This document shows, one piece after another, positions 8,620 to 18,181 of a stretch of 64,000 nt of DNA. Each line of letters begins with the position of its first letter. Positions within the stretch are counted from its first letter, which is position 1. The DNA is from Roseovarius nitratireducens (GTDB lineage: Bacteria > Pseudomonadota > Alphaproteobacteria > Rhodobacterales > Rhodobacteraceae). Below the pieces are notes generated by a model that was given only the letters and a program-made list of their open reading frames with translations, searched no databases and was not told the origin of the DNA. The position numbers and the translations under genes are program-made. The stretch is taken from contig NZ_PDNI01000071.1 of the NCBI RefSeq assembly GCF_002925845.1, positions 1-64,000 on the forward strand. The letters are read 5' to 3'.

Positions 8620-9426
8620 ATGAGACTTTATGCCGTCGCCGTCTACGGGTTTCTCTACCTGCCGATTTCGATCATCGCGCTGTTCTCGTTCTCGGCGGGG
8701 CGCAATGCCAGTTCGATGCAGGGATTCTCGACCGAATGGTATGCGCGCGCCCTCAACAATCCCTTCGTGATGGAGGCGCTCTGGACGTCGCTCAAGGTGG
8801 CGTTCTTCTCGGCCATACTGGCCACGCTTGCCGGGACCATGGCGGCATTGGCGCTCACGGGCATGAAAGGACGGCTGCGTGCAATCTTTGACGTGCTGGT
8901 GCAGATCGCGGTGATGATTCCCGGTATCGTGATCGGCATCGCGACGCTCATCGCGCTTGTCACGCTCTTCGATCTCGTGAATCCCTGGATCGAGAGCCTG
9001 ACCGGGTGGCGCCTCTCCCTGGGCCTGGGATCGCTCATTGGCTTGCACGGCATGTTCACCATGTCGCTCGTCGTGCTGCTGGTGCGCGGGCGACTGGAAA
9101 GCTTCGACCGCGCCCAGATCGAGGCGTCTAACGATCTAGGGGCCAGTCCGTTGGGAACCTTCATGCAGGTGACGTTCCCACAGATCGCGCCGGCCATCCT
9201 TGCGGGTTTTCTGTTGGCGTTCACCTTCAGTTTCGATGACTTCATCATGGCGTTCTTCGTTGCTGGATCGGAGACGACGCTGCCCATCTACATCTTTTCG
9301 TCCATCCGTCGCGGGGTGACGCCCGAGATCAACGCGATCGGCACAATGGTGATGGTGGCCTCTCTCACGCTTCTGATCGTCGCGCAAATTCTGCTGCGGC
9401 CAGGCCATTCCAGGGGAAAGGGATAA
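8620..9426 (+). CDS. ABC transporter permease, PotC-like
   Basis: A 268-residue permease with an N-terminal segment AVYGFLYLPISIIALFSFS typical of PotC/PotI proteins. The coupling motif EASNDLGASPLGTFMQVTFP lies at about residues 168-187. Its partner is the preceding permease. The gene is 7 bp from that gene and ends 6 bp before the TTG start of the SDR gene, so the five genes from 5371 to 10203 probably form one transcript. Confidence 0.92.
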   Translation: MRLYAVAVYGFLYLPISIIALFSFSAGRNASSMQGFSTEWYARALNNPFVMEALWTSLKVAFFSAILATLAGTMAALALTGMKGRLRAIFDVLVQIAVMIPGIVIGIATLIALVTLFDLVNPWIESLTGWRLSLGLGSLIGLHGMFTMSLVVLLVRGRLESFDRAQIEASNDLGASPLGTFMQVTFPQIAPAILAGFLLAFTFSFDDFIMAFFVAGSETTLPIYIFSSIRRGVTPEINAIGTMVMVASLTLLIVAQILLRPGHSRGKG

Positions 9427-9432
9427 ATCGCT

Positions 9433-10203
9433 TTGCAGGAGACAGGAAAGCTCAAGGATCGTATCGCGCTGGTCACAGCGGCCGGATCGGGTATCGGTAG
9501 GGCAGGGGCCTGCGCAATGGCGCGCGACGGGGCCACCGTGATCGTAACCGACCTAGCGGCTAACCTCGCGGAGGAGACACTTGCACGGATCGAAGCCGAA
9601 GGCGGGCAAGGCTTGGCCTTCGCGCTCGATGCAAGGGATGACACGGCTTGTCGGGCCACCGTCGACCGGATCGTCCGTGACCACGGGCGCATCGACATCC
9701 TGCACAGCCATGCCGGCATCCAGATTCCCGGACGGCTGGAGGATGTCACGTCAGAGCAAATGGATTCTGCATGGGCGCTCAATGTAAGGGCGCATTTCGT
9801 GCTGGCGCAGGCGGTGGTCGCGCCGATGCGTGCGCAAGGCGGCGGATCGGTAATCGTCACCGCATCCAACTCGGGCTGTCAATATGACCGGGGCATGATC
9901 TCCTACGCCACGACCAAGCATGCCGCAGTTGCGATGGTAAAGCAGATGGCGGCGGACTATGCGCGCGAAAACATCCGCTTCAACGCGCTTTGCCCCGGTT
10001 TCGTCGATACGCCTTTCAATGCCGGGTTCGAGATTCAGATGGGCGGGCGCGCAGCACTCGAATCCTATGTCGCAGACACGATCCCGATGGGCCGGTGGGC
10101 CAGTGTCGAGGAGATCGCCGACGGCATCGTCTACCTAGCTTCGGAGCGGTCGAGTTTCGTCACCGGGCTGGCACTGGTCATAGATGGCGGTGAGCGGCTC
10201 TAA
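9433..10203 (+). CDS. SDR-family NAD(P)-dependent oxidoreductase
   Basis: A 256-residue classical short-chain dehydrogenase. The cofactor loop is TAAGSGIG near residue 15, the catalytic region has TASNSG and the YATTK (Y-x3-K) pair near residue 155, and the C-terminus ends VTGLALVIDGGERL. The frame opens only after the stop of the permease gene, so TTG 9433 is the only reasonable start; GGGAAAGGG lies about ten bases before it. Its place as last gene of the importer operon suggests it oxidises the imported compound or a product of it. The substrate is not known. Confidence 0.9.
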   Translation: MQETGKLKDRIALVTAAGSGIGRAGACAMARDGATVIVTDLAANLAEETLARIEAEGGQGLAFALDARDDTACRATVDRIVRDHGRIDILHSHAGIQIPGRLEDVTSEQMDSAWALNVRAHFVLAQAVVAPMRAQGGGSVIVTASNSGCQYDRGMISYATTKHAAVAMVKQMAADYARENIRFNALCPGFVDTPFNAGFEIQMGGRAALESYVADTIPMGRWASVEEIADGIVYLASERSSFVTGLALVIDGGERL

Positions 10204-10382
10204 AACGCCCTTTGGCGTATAGGGTGACCTCCCTCAGACAATCAGCGAGGCGTAAGCGGCAGGGCGAGCCGAGCAGCGCGAACACCGGCGGCCTTCGGCG
10301 TCGAGATCAAAGTCGTGCGTAGCCTTCGGGTTTCACACAAACCCGGGGGAAGACTTGCAGATTCCTGCCAATTTCCTGTGCA

Positions 10383-11345
10383 TCAGGGCGCGGGCGCCAG
10401 CCGCGTCCATACAGGCTTGATGACTTTCAGCCCAACCGGGATCAGGGCCAGACCAAGCACCAGCCCGAACACCCCGTCAAGGCCCGCCGTGACGGCCCAC
10501 TCAACGGCTCCCTGCCACTGGCCTATCCCTTGTGCAACGGCAACCGCGACATGGTGAATCCAGTCATACATCGCCGGGAAACCCATCTGGTCCAGTGCGT
10601 GCAGGATGATCGATCCGCCCACCCACAGCATCGCGGCAGTGCCGACGATCATCAACAAGTTCATGAACTTGGGCATGGCATGCACGATTCCGCGTCCCAA
10701 GGCGCGGGTCAGTCCAAGTCGGCCATTCTCGGCCATGTAGAGCCCCACGTCATCGGCCTTCACGATCAGTGCGACCGCGCCATAGACCAGCGCGGTGATC
10801 CCCACCGCCACCATCGCCAGCGTCGCCGCCTCCATCCAGAGCACGCTTTCAGGAAGCGCGGCCAGAGCGATCGTCATGATCTCGGCTGACAGGATGAAAT
10901 CGGTCTTGATCGCGCCCGCAACCTTCTGTTCCTCCAGATGCGCGGCATCCCCTTCGATGTGGCTTCCGTCCGGCCCGCCGTGACCTTTACCAAACCCTAG
11001 GAAATGTGCGACTTTTTCGGCGCCTTCAAAGCAGAGATAGCCCCCGCCCAGCATCAGGATCGGAGGGATCAGCCACGGCGCGAAGGCCGATAGGGCCAAC
11101 CCCGCAGGCAACAGGAACACCAGTTTGTTGATCAGCGACGCCCGCGCGATGCGCCACACCATCGGCAATTCGCGCGCGGGCGAAAATCCCTGCATGTACT
11201 TGGGCGTCACCGCCGCGTCGTCGATCGCCGCGCCTGCCGCCTTGGACCCTGCCTTGGCCGCTTGCCCTGCCACGTCATCGACCGACGCCGCTGCCATCTT
11301 GGCCAGAGCCGCCACGTCGTCCAGCAATGCCATCAACCCACTCAT
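10383..11345 (-). CDS. DUF808 family inner-membrane protein (YedI-like)
   Basis: A 320-residue multi-pass membrane protein. It starts MSGLMALLDDVAALAKMAAA, followed by the conserved DDVAGQAAKAGSKAAG and IDDAAVTPKYMQGFSPARELP of the DUF808 family, then several hydrophobic helices. ATG 11345 is chosen over the longer open frame because an AGGAGG sits 5 nt upstream (plus-strand CCTCCT 11351-11356). The family has no firmly established function. It is transcribed away from the tRNA and toward the SDR gene. The 179 bp between it and the SDR stop hold only a weak hairpin (10207-10216). Confidence 0.9.
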   Translation of the reverse strand: MSGLMALLDDVAALAKMAAASVDDVAGQAAKAGSKAAGAAIDDAAVTPKYMQGFSPARELPMVWRIARASLINKLVFLLPAGLALSAFAPWLIPPILMLGGGYLCFEGAEKVAHFLGFGKGHGGPDGSHIEGDAAHLEEQKVAGAIKTDFILSAEIMTIALAALPESVLWMEAATLAMVAVGITALVYGAVALIVKADDVGLYMAENGRLGLTRALGRGIVHAMPKFMNLLMIVGTAAMLWVGGSIILHALDQMGFPAMYDWIHHVAVAVAQGIGQWQGAVEWAVTAGLDGVFGLVLGLALIPVGLKVIKPVWTRLAPAP

Positions 11346-11534
11346 ACCCGCCTCCTGTAGCCGACATTCCCCAAGCAGACTGCCGTTTGACGACAACGTC
11401 GCCTGATGAGGCCGGTTGATCAATTGTTTTCCGTGCAGCGCAGCGGCCAGTCAGCCATCCCCCCTTTCATGCCAGGCCGCCCTGTAAGAGTTGGGGGTCG
11501 GGGCGGCGTCTTCTTTCCTCGTCAAAGCCACGGT

Positions 11535-11762
11535 CATCCGTTCGACCTGGCCGTTGGTCCACGGGTGGTTCGGTTTTGTCAGCCGGTGCTCGATCCCATT
11601 CGCATCGCAGATCATGTCGAAGCGCATCGACCGGGAGTAGATGGTGTTCCGGTTTCTGGGCCGTTCGGCGAACTGGATGCCGTTGTCGGTCAGGACCGTG
11701 TGGACCTGGCGGGGCACAGCCTCGAGCATGTGCTGGAGGAACTCCGATGCTGTTGATCTTGT
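11535..11762 (-). pseudogene. IS481-type transposase remnant (integrase core piece)
   Basis: Minus-strand translation gives TRSTASEFLQHMLEAVP, VHTVLTDNGIQF and GIEHRLTKPNHPWTNGQVERM, which is the central DDE integrase-core pattern of IS481-type transposases (TDNG with the catalytic Asp, then HPWTNGQ-ER). Both ends are lost: the N-terminal helix-turn-helix is missing upstream, and after VERM the sequence departs from the family. It lies just beyond the 3' end of the tRNA-Arg gene and is a decayed fragment. Confidence 0.75.
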
Positions 11763-11823
11763 GCCGAGGTTACAGATTTATGTTTAAACGAAATGCATTA
11801 GGTGGGGGTTTGCCTTTAGTCGC

Positions 11824-11900
11824 TGGCGACCCCGGCAGGATTCGAACCTGCAACCTGCCCCTTAGGAGGGGGCTGCTCTATCCAGTTGAGCCACGGGGCC
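11824..11900 (-). tRNA. tRNA-Arg (anticodon CCT)
   Basis: The reverse strand folds as a full cloverleaf. The acceptor stem is GGCCCCG paired with CGGGGTC and an encoded 3' CCA; the anticodon stem is GCCCC/GGGGC around loop CTCCTAA with anticodon CCT; the T-arm is GCAGG-TTCGAAT-CCTGC. The gene is 77 nt including CCA. It reads AGG codons. Its 3' end faces the block with transposase remnants, the arrangement expected for an island attachment site, but no second copy of its 3' end was found in the window. Confidence 0.97.
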
Positions 11901-12018
11901 TTGGGGCGGTGGTCTAGCGGCTTGGGCAGGGTTTGTCATCGGGGTTTTCGCTCCGGCTTGATCGCGGACGTGCGATCGGGCTAAGTGAGGACATGCTTTT
12001 CCCATCCGGACCACGGTC

Positions 12019-13044
12019 TTGAACCCACCCGACCACCACCCATTGACCCTGCGCGACGTCTCGGAGGCGGCGGGCGTGTCGGAGATGACCGTGAGCCGCG
12101 TGTTGCGCAACAAGCGCGACGTGTCCGAGGCCACGCGCCTGCGCGTGCTGGAGGCGGCGCGGCGGCTGGGATACGTGCCCAACAAGATCGCGGGTGCGCT
12201 GGCGAGCCAGCGGGTCAACCTCGTGGCGGTGATCATCCCGTCGATGTCCAACATGGTGTTTCCCGAGGTGATGACCGGGATTACCGGCGTGCTGGAGGAA
12301 ACCGGGCTTCAGCCGGTGGTGGGGCTGACAGGGTATCGTCCTGAAAAGGAAGAGAAAGTTCTATATGAAATGCTGTCCTGGCGGCCCGCCGGGGTAATTA
12401 TCGCGGGGCTGGAGCATTCCGACGCGAGCCGCGCCATGCTGCGCGCGAGCGGCATTCCGGTGGTCGAGATCATGGACGTGGACGGCACGCCGATCGATTC
12501 CGTGGTGGGCATTTCGCACAGGCGCGCCGGGCAGCAGATGGCGCAGGCGATCATCCGCGCGGGCTATCGCCGGATCGGCTTCATGGGCACCAAGATGCCG
12601 CTCGACCACCGCGCGCGCAAACGTTTCGAGGGGTTCACCGAGGCGCTGGCCAAGGCCGGAATCGAGATGGCCGATCACGAGTTCTATTCCGGCGGCTCGG
12701 CGCTGGCCAAGGGGCGCGAGATGACCGCCGAGATGCTCCGCCGCTCGCCTGACCTGGATTTCCTTTATTATTCCAACGACATGATCGGGGCGGGCGGGCT
12801 GCTCTACCTGCTCGAACAGGGCGTGGATATCCCCGGCCGGATCGGGCTTGCGGGGTTCAACGGGGTCGAGCTGCTCGATGGTTTGCCGCGCCGTCTGGCG
12901 ACGATGGACGCTTGCCGGCTCGAGATCGGGCGCAAGGCCGCCGAGATCATCGCTGCACAAGCCTCTGGCCCCGAGGCGCGCGAGCGGGTGCGTATCGCGC
13001 TGGAGCCGCGGCTCGAGCCGGGGGATACGCTGCGGGTGCCCTGA
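12019..13044 (+). CDS. LacI-family transcriptional regulator
   Basis: A 341-residue regulator. The LacI helix-turn-helix at residues about 9-30 reads TLRDVSEAAGVSEMTVSRVL, followed by the hinge (YVPNKIAGALASQR) and a periplasmic-binding-protein-like sensor domain to the C-terminus. The closest pattern I recognise is the GntR-like (gluconate) branch of LacI regulators. TTG 12019 is the only sensible start, because the frame is closed by TGA at 11986 and no ATG precedes the helix-turn-helix. It is divergent from the tRNA gene and precedes a dehydrogenase gene in the same direction, which it may control. The effector is unknown. Confidence 0.9.
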   Translation: MNPPDHHPLTLRDVSEAAGVSEMTVSRVLRNKRDVSEATRLRVLEAARRLGYVPNKIAGALASQRVNLVAVIIPSMSNMVFPEVMTGITGVLEETGLQPVVGLTGYRPEKEEKVLYEMLSWRPAGVIIAGLEHSDASRAMLRASGIPVVEIMDVDGTPIDSVVGISHRRAGQQMAQAIIRAGYRRIGFMGTKMPLDHRARKRFEGFTEALAKAGIEMADHEFYSGGSALAKGREMTAEMLRRSPDLDFLYYSNDMIGAGGLLYLLEQGVDIPGRIGLAGFNGVELLDGLPRRLATMDACRLEIGRKAAEIIAAQASGPEARERVRIALEPRLEPGDTLRVP

Positions 13045-13134
13045 AGGCCCCGGCCAGGCGGTGAAATTTCCCCTTTGATTTTCACGAGAGAATCGCGAAA
13101 GGCTGGCAAATCAACTTATTGCCGGGAGGGGCAC

Positions 13135-14109
13135 ATGCGGATCGGATTCATCGGGCTGGGAAATGTCGGGGGCAAGCTGGCCGGAAGCCTCTTGCGCAAC
13201 GGCCACGACCTGCAGGTTCACGACCTGAACCGGGAGGTTCGCGACGGCTTTGCCGCGCGGGGCTGCAAGGTTTCGTCAACCCCCGCGCAGATGATGCGCG
13301 ACTGCGAGGCGGTCATCACCTGCCTGCCCTCGCCCGCGGCGAGCGCGGGCGTGATGGAGGAAATGCTGCCCGAGGTGGGGCCGGGCAAGATCTGGCTGGA
13401 GATGTCCACCACCGACGCCGCCGAGATCACCCGTCTGGGCGGCATGGTGATCGAGCGCGGCGGGGCGGCGGTGGATTGCCCGGTCTCTGGCGGCTGCCAC
13501 CGCGCGGCGACGGGCAACATCTCGATCTTCGCGGGCTGTGATCGCGCCACGTTCGAGCGCATCCTGCCACTGCTGACGACGCTGGGGCGGCGGGTGCTGC
13601 ATACCGGCGAGCTGGGCAGCGCCTCGGTGCTCAAGGTGATGACCAACTACCTCGCGACCGCCAACCTGCTGTCGGTCTGCGAGGCGCTGGTGACGATGAA
13701 GGCGGCGGGGATGGACCTTGCCACCACCTATGAGGCGATCCGCATCAGTTCGGGCACGTCCTTCGTGCACGAGACGGAGAGCCAGGTGATCCTCAATGGC
13801 TCGCGCGACATCAATTTCACCATGGACCTGGTGATGAAGGATATCGGCCTGTTTCAGTCGATCGCCGAGCGCGCGGGCGTGCCGCTGGAAATCTCGCCGA
13901 TGATGATCGACATTTTCCGCGACGGGATGGCGCGCTATGGCGCGCGGGCACAATCCGACGACATCATCCGGCGGCTGGAGGAGGCCACGGGGCTCGACAT
14001 CACGGCACCGGGCTTTCCGGCGGACATGGTCGATGACGAACCCGAGGAGCCGGGATACGAGGTCTATCCGCCGGGCCGCGCCCCTGAGGCGGTCGCCGAG
14101 GAGCGTTAA
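13135..14109 (+). CDS. NAD(P)-dependent oxidoreductase, 3-hydroxyisobutyrate dehydrogenase family
   Basis: A 324-residue beta-hydroxyacid dehydrogenase. The Rossmann loop MRIGFIGLGNVGGKLAGSL opens the protein; DCPVSGGCHRAATGNISIF is the substrate-binding motif near residue 115; the catalytic Lys lies in GSASVLKVMTNYL near residue 165. ATG 13135 is taken over the upstream frame because GGGAGGGG directly precedes it and the Rossmann fold begins there. Members reduce or oxidise 3-hydroxy acids such as 3-hydroxyisobutyrate, tartronate semialdehyde or related compounds. The gene follows the LacI-type regulator by 90 bp. The exact substrate is not determined. Confidence 0.9.
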   Translation: MRIGFIGLGNVGGKLAGSLLRNGHDLQVHDLNREVRDGFAARGCKVSSTPAQMMRDCEAVITCLPSPAASAGVMEEMLPEVGPGKIWLEMSTTDAAEITRLGGMVIERGGAAVDCPVSGGCHRAATGNISIFAGCDRATFERILPLLTTLGRRVLHTGELGSASVLKVMTNYLATANLLSVCEALVTMKAAGMDLATTYEAIRISSGTSFVHETESQVILNGSRDINFTMDLVMKDIGLFQSIAERAGVPLEISPMMIDIFRDGMARYGARAQSDDIIRRLEEATGLDITAPGFPADMVDDEPEEPGYEVYPPGRAPEAVAEER

Positions 14110-14184
14110 CCAGCCTGCCAGATATATGTTGCCTGTTGCGAGCAGCGGGTGGCATTCTCGTGCGGTGGTGCGCGGGGTTGTGCA

Positions 14185-15273
14185 ATGTTGTTTATTGCGA
14201 GTCTTCTGGGAATGGCGGCCGTCGGGGCCACGGTGTTTGTCGGGCTTGGCGGTGACATGGAGGACGCGTCGACTGACGGGTCCGAAACCGGCAACGGGAG
14301 CGATGCGTCCGGTACGGACCAGGCTCCCCCTGGCGATGGATCGGACCTGTTGAGCGCGGCCCTGGATGCGGTGGTGGATGACGGCATCGCCACGCAAGAC
14401 GCGGACGACAGTGAAACCGGGCCCGAAGACACCGACGCGGCAACGGGGTGGCAGATCATTGATGGCACGGACGTTGCCGAGACCATCACCGGCGGCGACG
14501 ATCCCGAGATGATCGGCGGACGCGGCGGAGCGGACGTGATCGACGGCAACGGCGGTGCGGATGAGCTGCGCGGTGGTGACGGCGATGACGAATTGCGCGG
14601 TGGCGCGGGCGATGACACGCTGCACGGCGGGGACGGGGCCGACACGCTCGATGGCGGGGCGGGCGACGACCGGCTGTTCGGGCACAACGGTGATGACATG
14701 CTCTCGGGCGGCGACGGCGATGACAGCCTCGTGGGCAGCGCCGGGAACGATACGCTCTCGGGCGGGGAGGGTGACGATGCACTGCACGGCGACCTTGGCG
14801 ATGACCGGCTGGATGGCGGCATGGGGTCGGACACGCTCTTTGGCGGGCATGGCGATGATACGGTGATGGGGATCGTGGACGACCCGGCGACCGATGGCGT
14901 TGACGATATCGATACCGGTCGCGATTACCTCAACGGAGGCGGTGGCGACGACGTGATCGTGGCGGGGCGCGGCGATATCGTGACCACCGGCGGCGGGTCC
15001 GACACGGTGATGCTGGGCGACTGGCTCGACGCCGATCACCAGGCGGAAATCCTCGATTTTTCGGCGGCGGACGACATGCTTATGGTGTTTCATGACGCAC
15101 CGGAGGGGGCGGAGCCCGAGATCACGCTCGAACCGGATGCCGACGATCCGGCGGCGCAGCGCCTGCTGCTCGACGGTATCGAGATCGCGCGCATTGCCGA
15201 TGCCGAGGGGCTGACGCTCGACCATGTCGCGCTGGTGGCGCAGGTGCAGATGCCGGTGCTGACCGCCGGGTGA
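14185..15273 (+). CDS. RTX (hemolysin-type) calcium-binding repeat protein with N-terminal membrane anchor
   Basis: A 362-residue acidic protein. Residues 1-20 ([20 protein letters not shown]) form a single hydrophobic segment acting as signal or anchor. A Ser/Thr/Asp-rich linker follows, then about ten GGxGxDxLx nonapeptides ([36 protein letters not shown] and so on) at roughly residues 105-235. These fold as a calcium-loaded beta roll. The C-terminal ~100 residues match the globular end seen in roseobacter RTX proteins. No type I secretion genes are nearby. ATG 14185 is preferred over the GTG at 14149 because the hydrophobic segment starts there. The function is unknown. Confidence 0.85.
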   Translation: MLFIASLLGMAAVGATVFVGLGGDMEDASTDGSETGNGSDASGTDQAPPGDGSDLLSAALDAVVDDGIATQDADDSETGPEDTDAATGWQIIDGTDVAETITGGDDPEMIGGRGGADVIDGNGGADELRGGDGDDELRGGAGDDTLHGGDGADTLDGGAGDDRLFGHNGDDMLSGGDGDDSLVGSAGNDTLSGGEGDDALHGDLGDDRLDGGMGSDTLFGGHGDDTVMGIVDDPATDGVDDIDTGRDYLNGGGGDDVIVAGRGDIVTTGGGSDTVMLGDWLDADHQAEILDFSAADDMLMVFHDAPEGAEPEITLEPDADDPAAQRLLLDGIEIARIADAEGLTLDHVALVAQVQMPVLTAG

Positions 15274-15440
15274 GGCGGTGGTGATCGCGGGCCTTGCCCG
15301 GGGCGGATTCATGCTTTTCTTTCGCGCGCAGTTGGCCTATACGCGCGAGACCCCCCGGCGCGGCAACGCGGCGGGGAAACGGACCTTGCTGGACGACATC
15401 CCGGCTTGTGCCCGCAACCCCCGGACCGAAGGAGAGACCG

Positions 15441-15710
15441 ATGTCGATCACTGTCGAAGAGAAATCCCGCGTCATCAAGGACTTCGCGACCAAGGAGGGC
15501 GATACCGGCTCTCCCGAAGTACAGGTCGCCATCCTGACCTCGCGGATCACCACCCTGACTGAGCATTTCAAGACCCACAAGAAGGACAACCACGGGCGCC
15601 GTGGCCTTCTGAAGATGGTCGCACAGCGTCGCAAGCTGCTGGATTACCTGCGCGGCAAGAACGAGGACCGCTATCGCGACCTCATCAAGCGCCTCGGCAT
15701 CCGCCGCTGA
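15441..15710 (+). CDS. rpsO: 30S ribosomal protein S15
   Basis: The 89-residue protein has the full S15 pattern: [33 protein letters not shown], then [16 protein letters not shown] and a basic C-terminus ending [10 protein letters not shown]15 binds 16S rRNA at the central-domain three-way junction early in 30S assembly. AAGGAGAG precedes the ATG. A strong terminator follows, then pnp, the usual rpsO-pnp order in proteobacteria. In E. coli S15 represses its own translation; no structure for this was assessed here. Confidence 0.98.
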   Translation: MSITVEEKSRVIKDFATKEGDTGSPEVQVAILTSRITTLTEHFKTHKKDNHGRRGLLKMVAQRRKLLDYLRGKNEDRYRDLIKRLGIRR

Positions 15711-15719
15711 CACCATAAG

Positions 15720-15745
15720 CCGCGCCCCAACGGGGCGCGGTTTTC
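15720..15745 (+). terminator. Rho-independent terminator between rpsO and pnp
   Basis: CCGCGCCCC (15720-15728) pairs perfectly with GGGGCGCGG (15732-15740) around a 3-nt loop, followed by TTTT and a C/G-broken tail. It lies 9 bp after the rpsO stop and probably sets the ratio of rpsO to pnp transcription. Confidence 0.88.
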
Positions 15746-15877
15746 GCATGATCCGATTGCGGCCCGGACCGGCCTTCGCCGGTGTCGCAGGATGAACACG
15801 AGAGGGCCGTGGGGCATGGGGCCCCGCAAGAAACGGGCCGCGCGGGATACGCCCGGCGGGCCAAGCTAGGAAACGTG

Positions 15878-18010
<2,133 letters not shown>

Positions 18011-18039
18011 GCCGCACCCCCCTGACCCGACAGCAATAG

Positions 18040-18067
18040 CGCGCCGCGGGAGACCGCGGCGCGTTTT
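18040..18067 (+). terminator. Rho-independent terminator after pnp
   Basis: A perfect 10-bp stem, CGCGCCGCGG (18040-18049) with CCGCGGCGCG (18054-18063), has a GAGA tetraloop and is followed by TTTT at 18064-18067. It is placed 29 bp after the pnp stop codon. Confidence 0.9.
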
Positions 18068-18121
18068 GCTTTGGTGTCCCCCGGTGGCGGCGTGGCGCAA
18101 AACCGCGTGCTTGTGTCGGGA

Positions 18122-18151
18122 TTGACAGACCGTCTGCGGCGTCCCCATGTT
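18122..18151 (+). promoter_or_regulatory. Candidate promoter of the formate dehydrogenase gene
   Basis: An exact TTGACA lies at 18122-18127 and a weak -10 candidate, CATGTT, at 18146-18151, with an 18-bp spacer. It lies between the pnp terminator and the ATG at 18182, so the gene needs its own promoter here. The -10 match is poor and the call is tentative. Confidence 0.35.
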
Positions 18152-18181
18152 CTACAAGCCGCGAGGCAAGGGAGGCGCGCC

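Noticed and set aside
10207-10216. Hairpin after the SDR gene as a terminator
   Set aside because: The stem is short and no T-tract follows, so it is too weak to call.
11824-11846. tRNA-Arg 3' end as an attachment site of an integrative element
   Set aside because: No second copy of the tRNA 3' sequence and no integrase gene were seen in the window; kept only as part of the island finding.
14560-14870. Tandem DNA repeats resembling a repeat array
   Set aside because: They encode GGxGxDxLx nonapeptides of the RTX protein, so the periodicity is explained by protein repeats and not by a DNA repeat or CRISPR.
13276-15312. 678-residue open frame on the minus strand across the dehydrogenase and RTX genes
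   Set aside because: It crosses two supported genes and the gap between them, and its composition (Val/Ile/Arg/His repeats) mirrors the RTX repeats.
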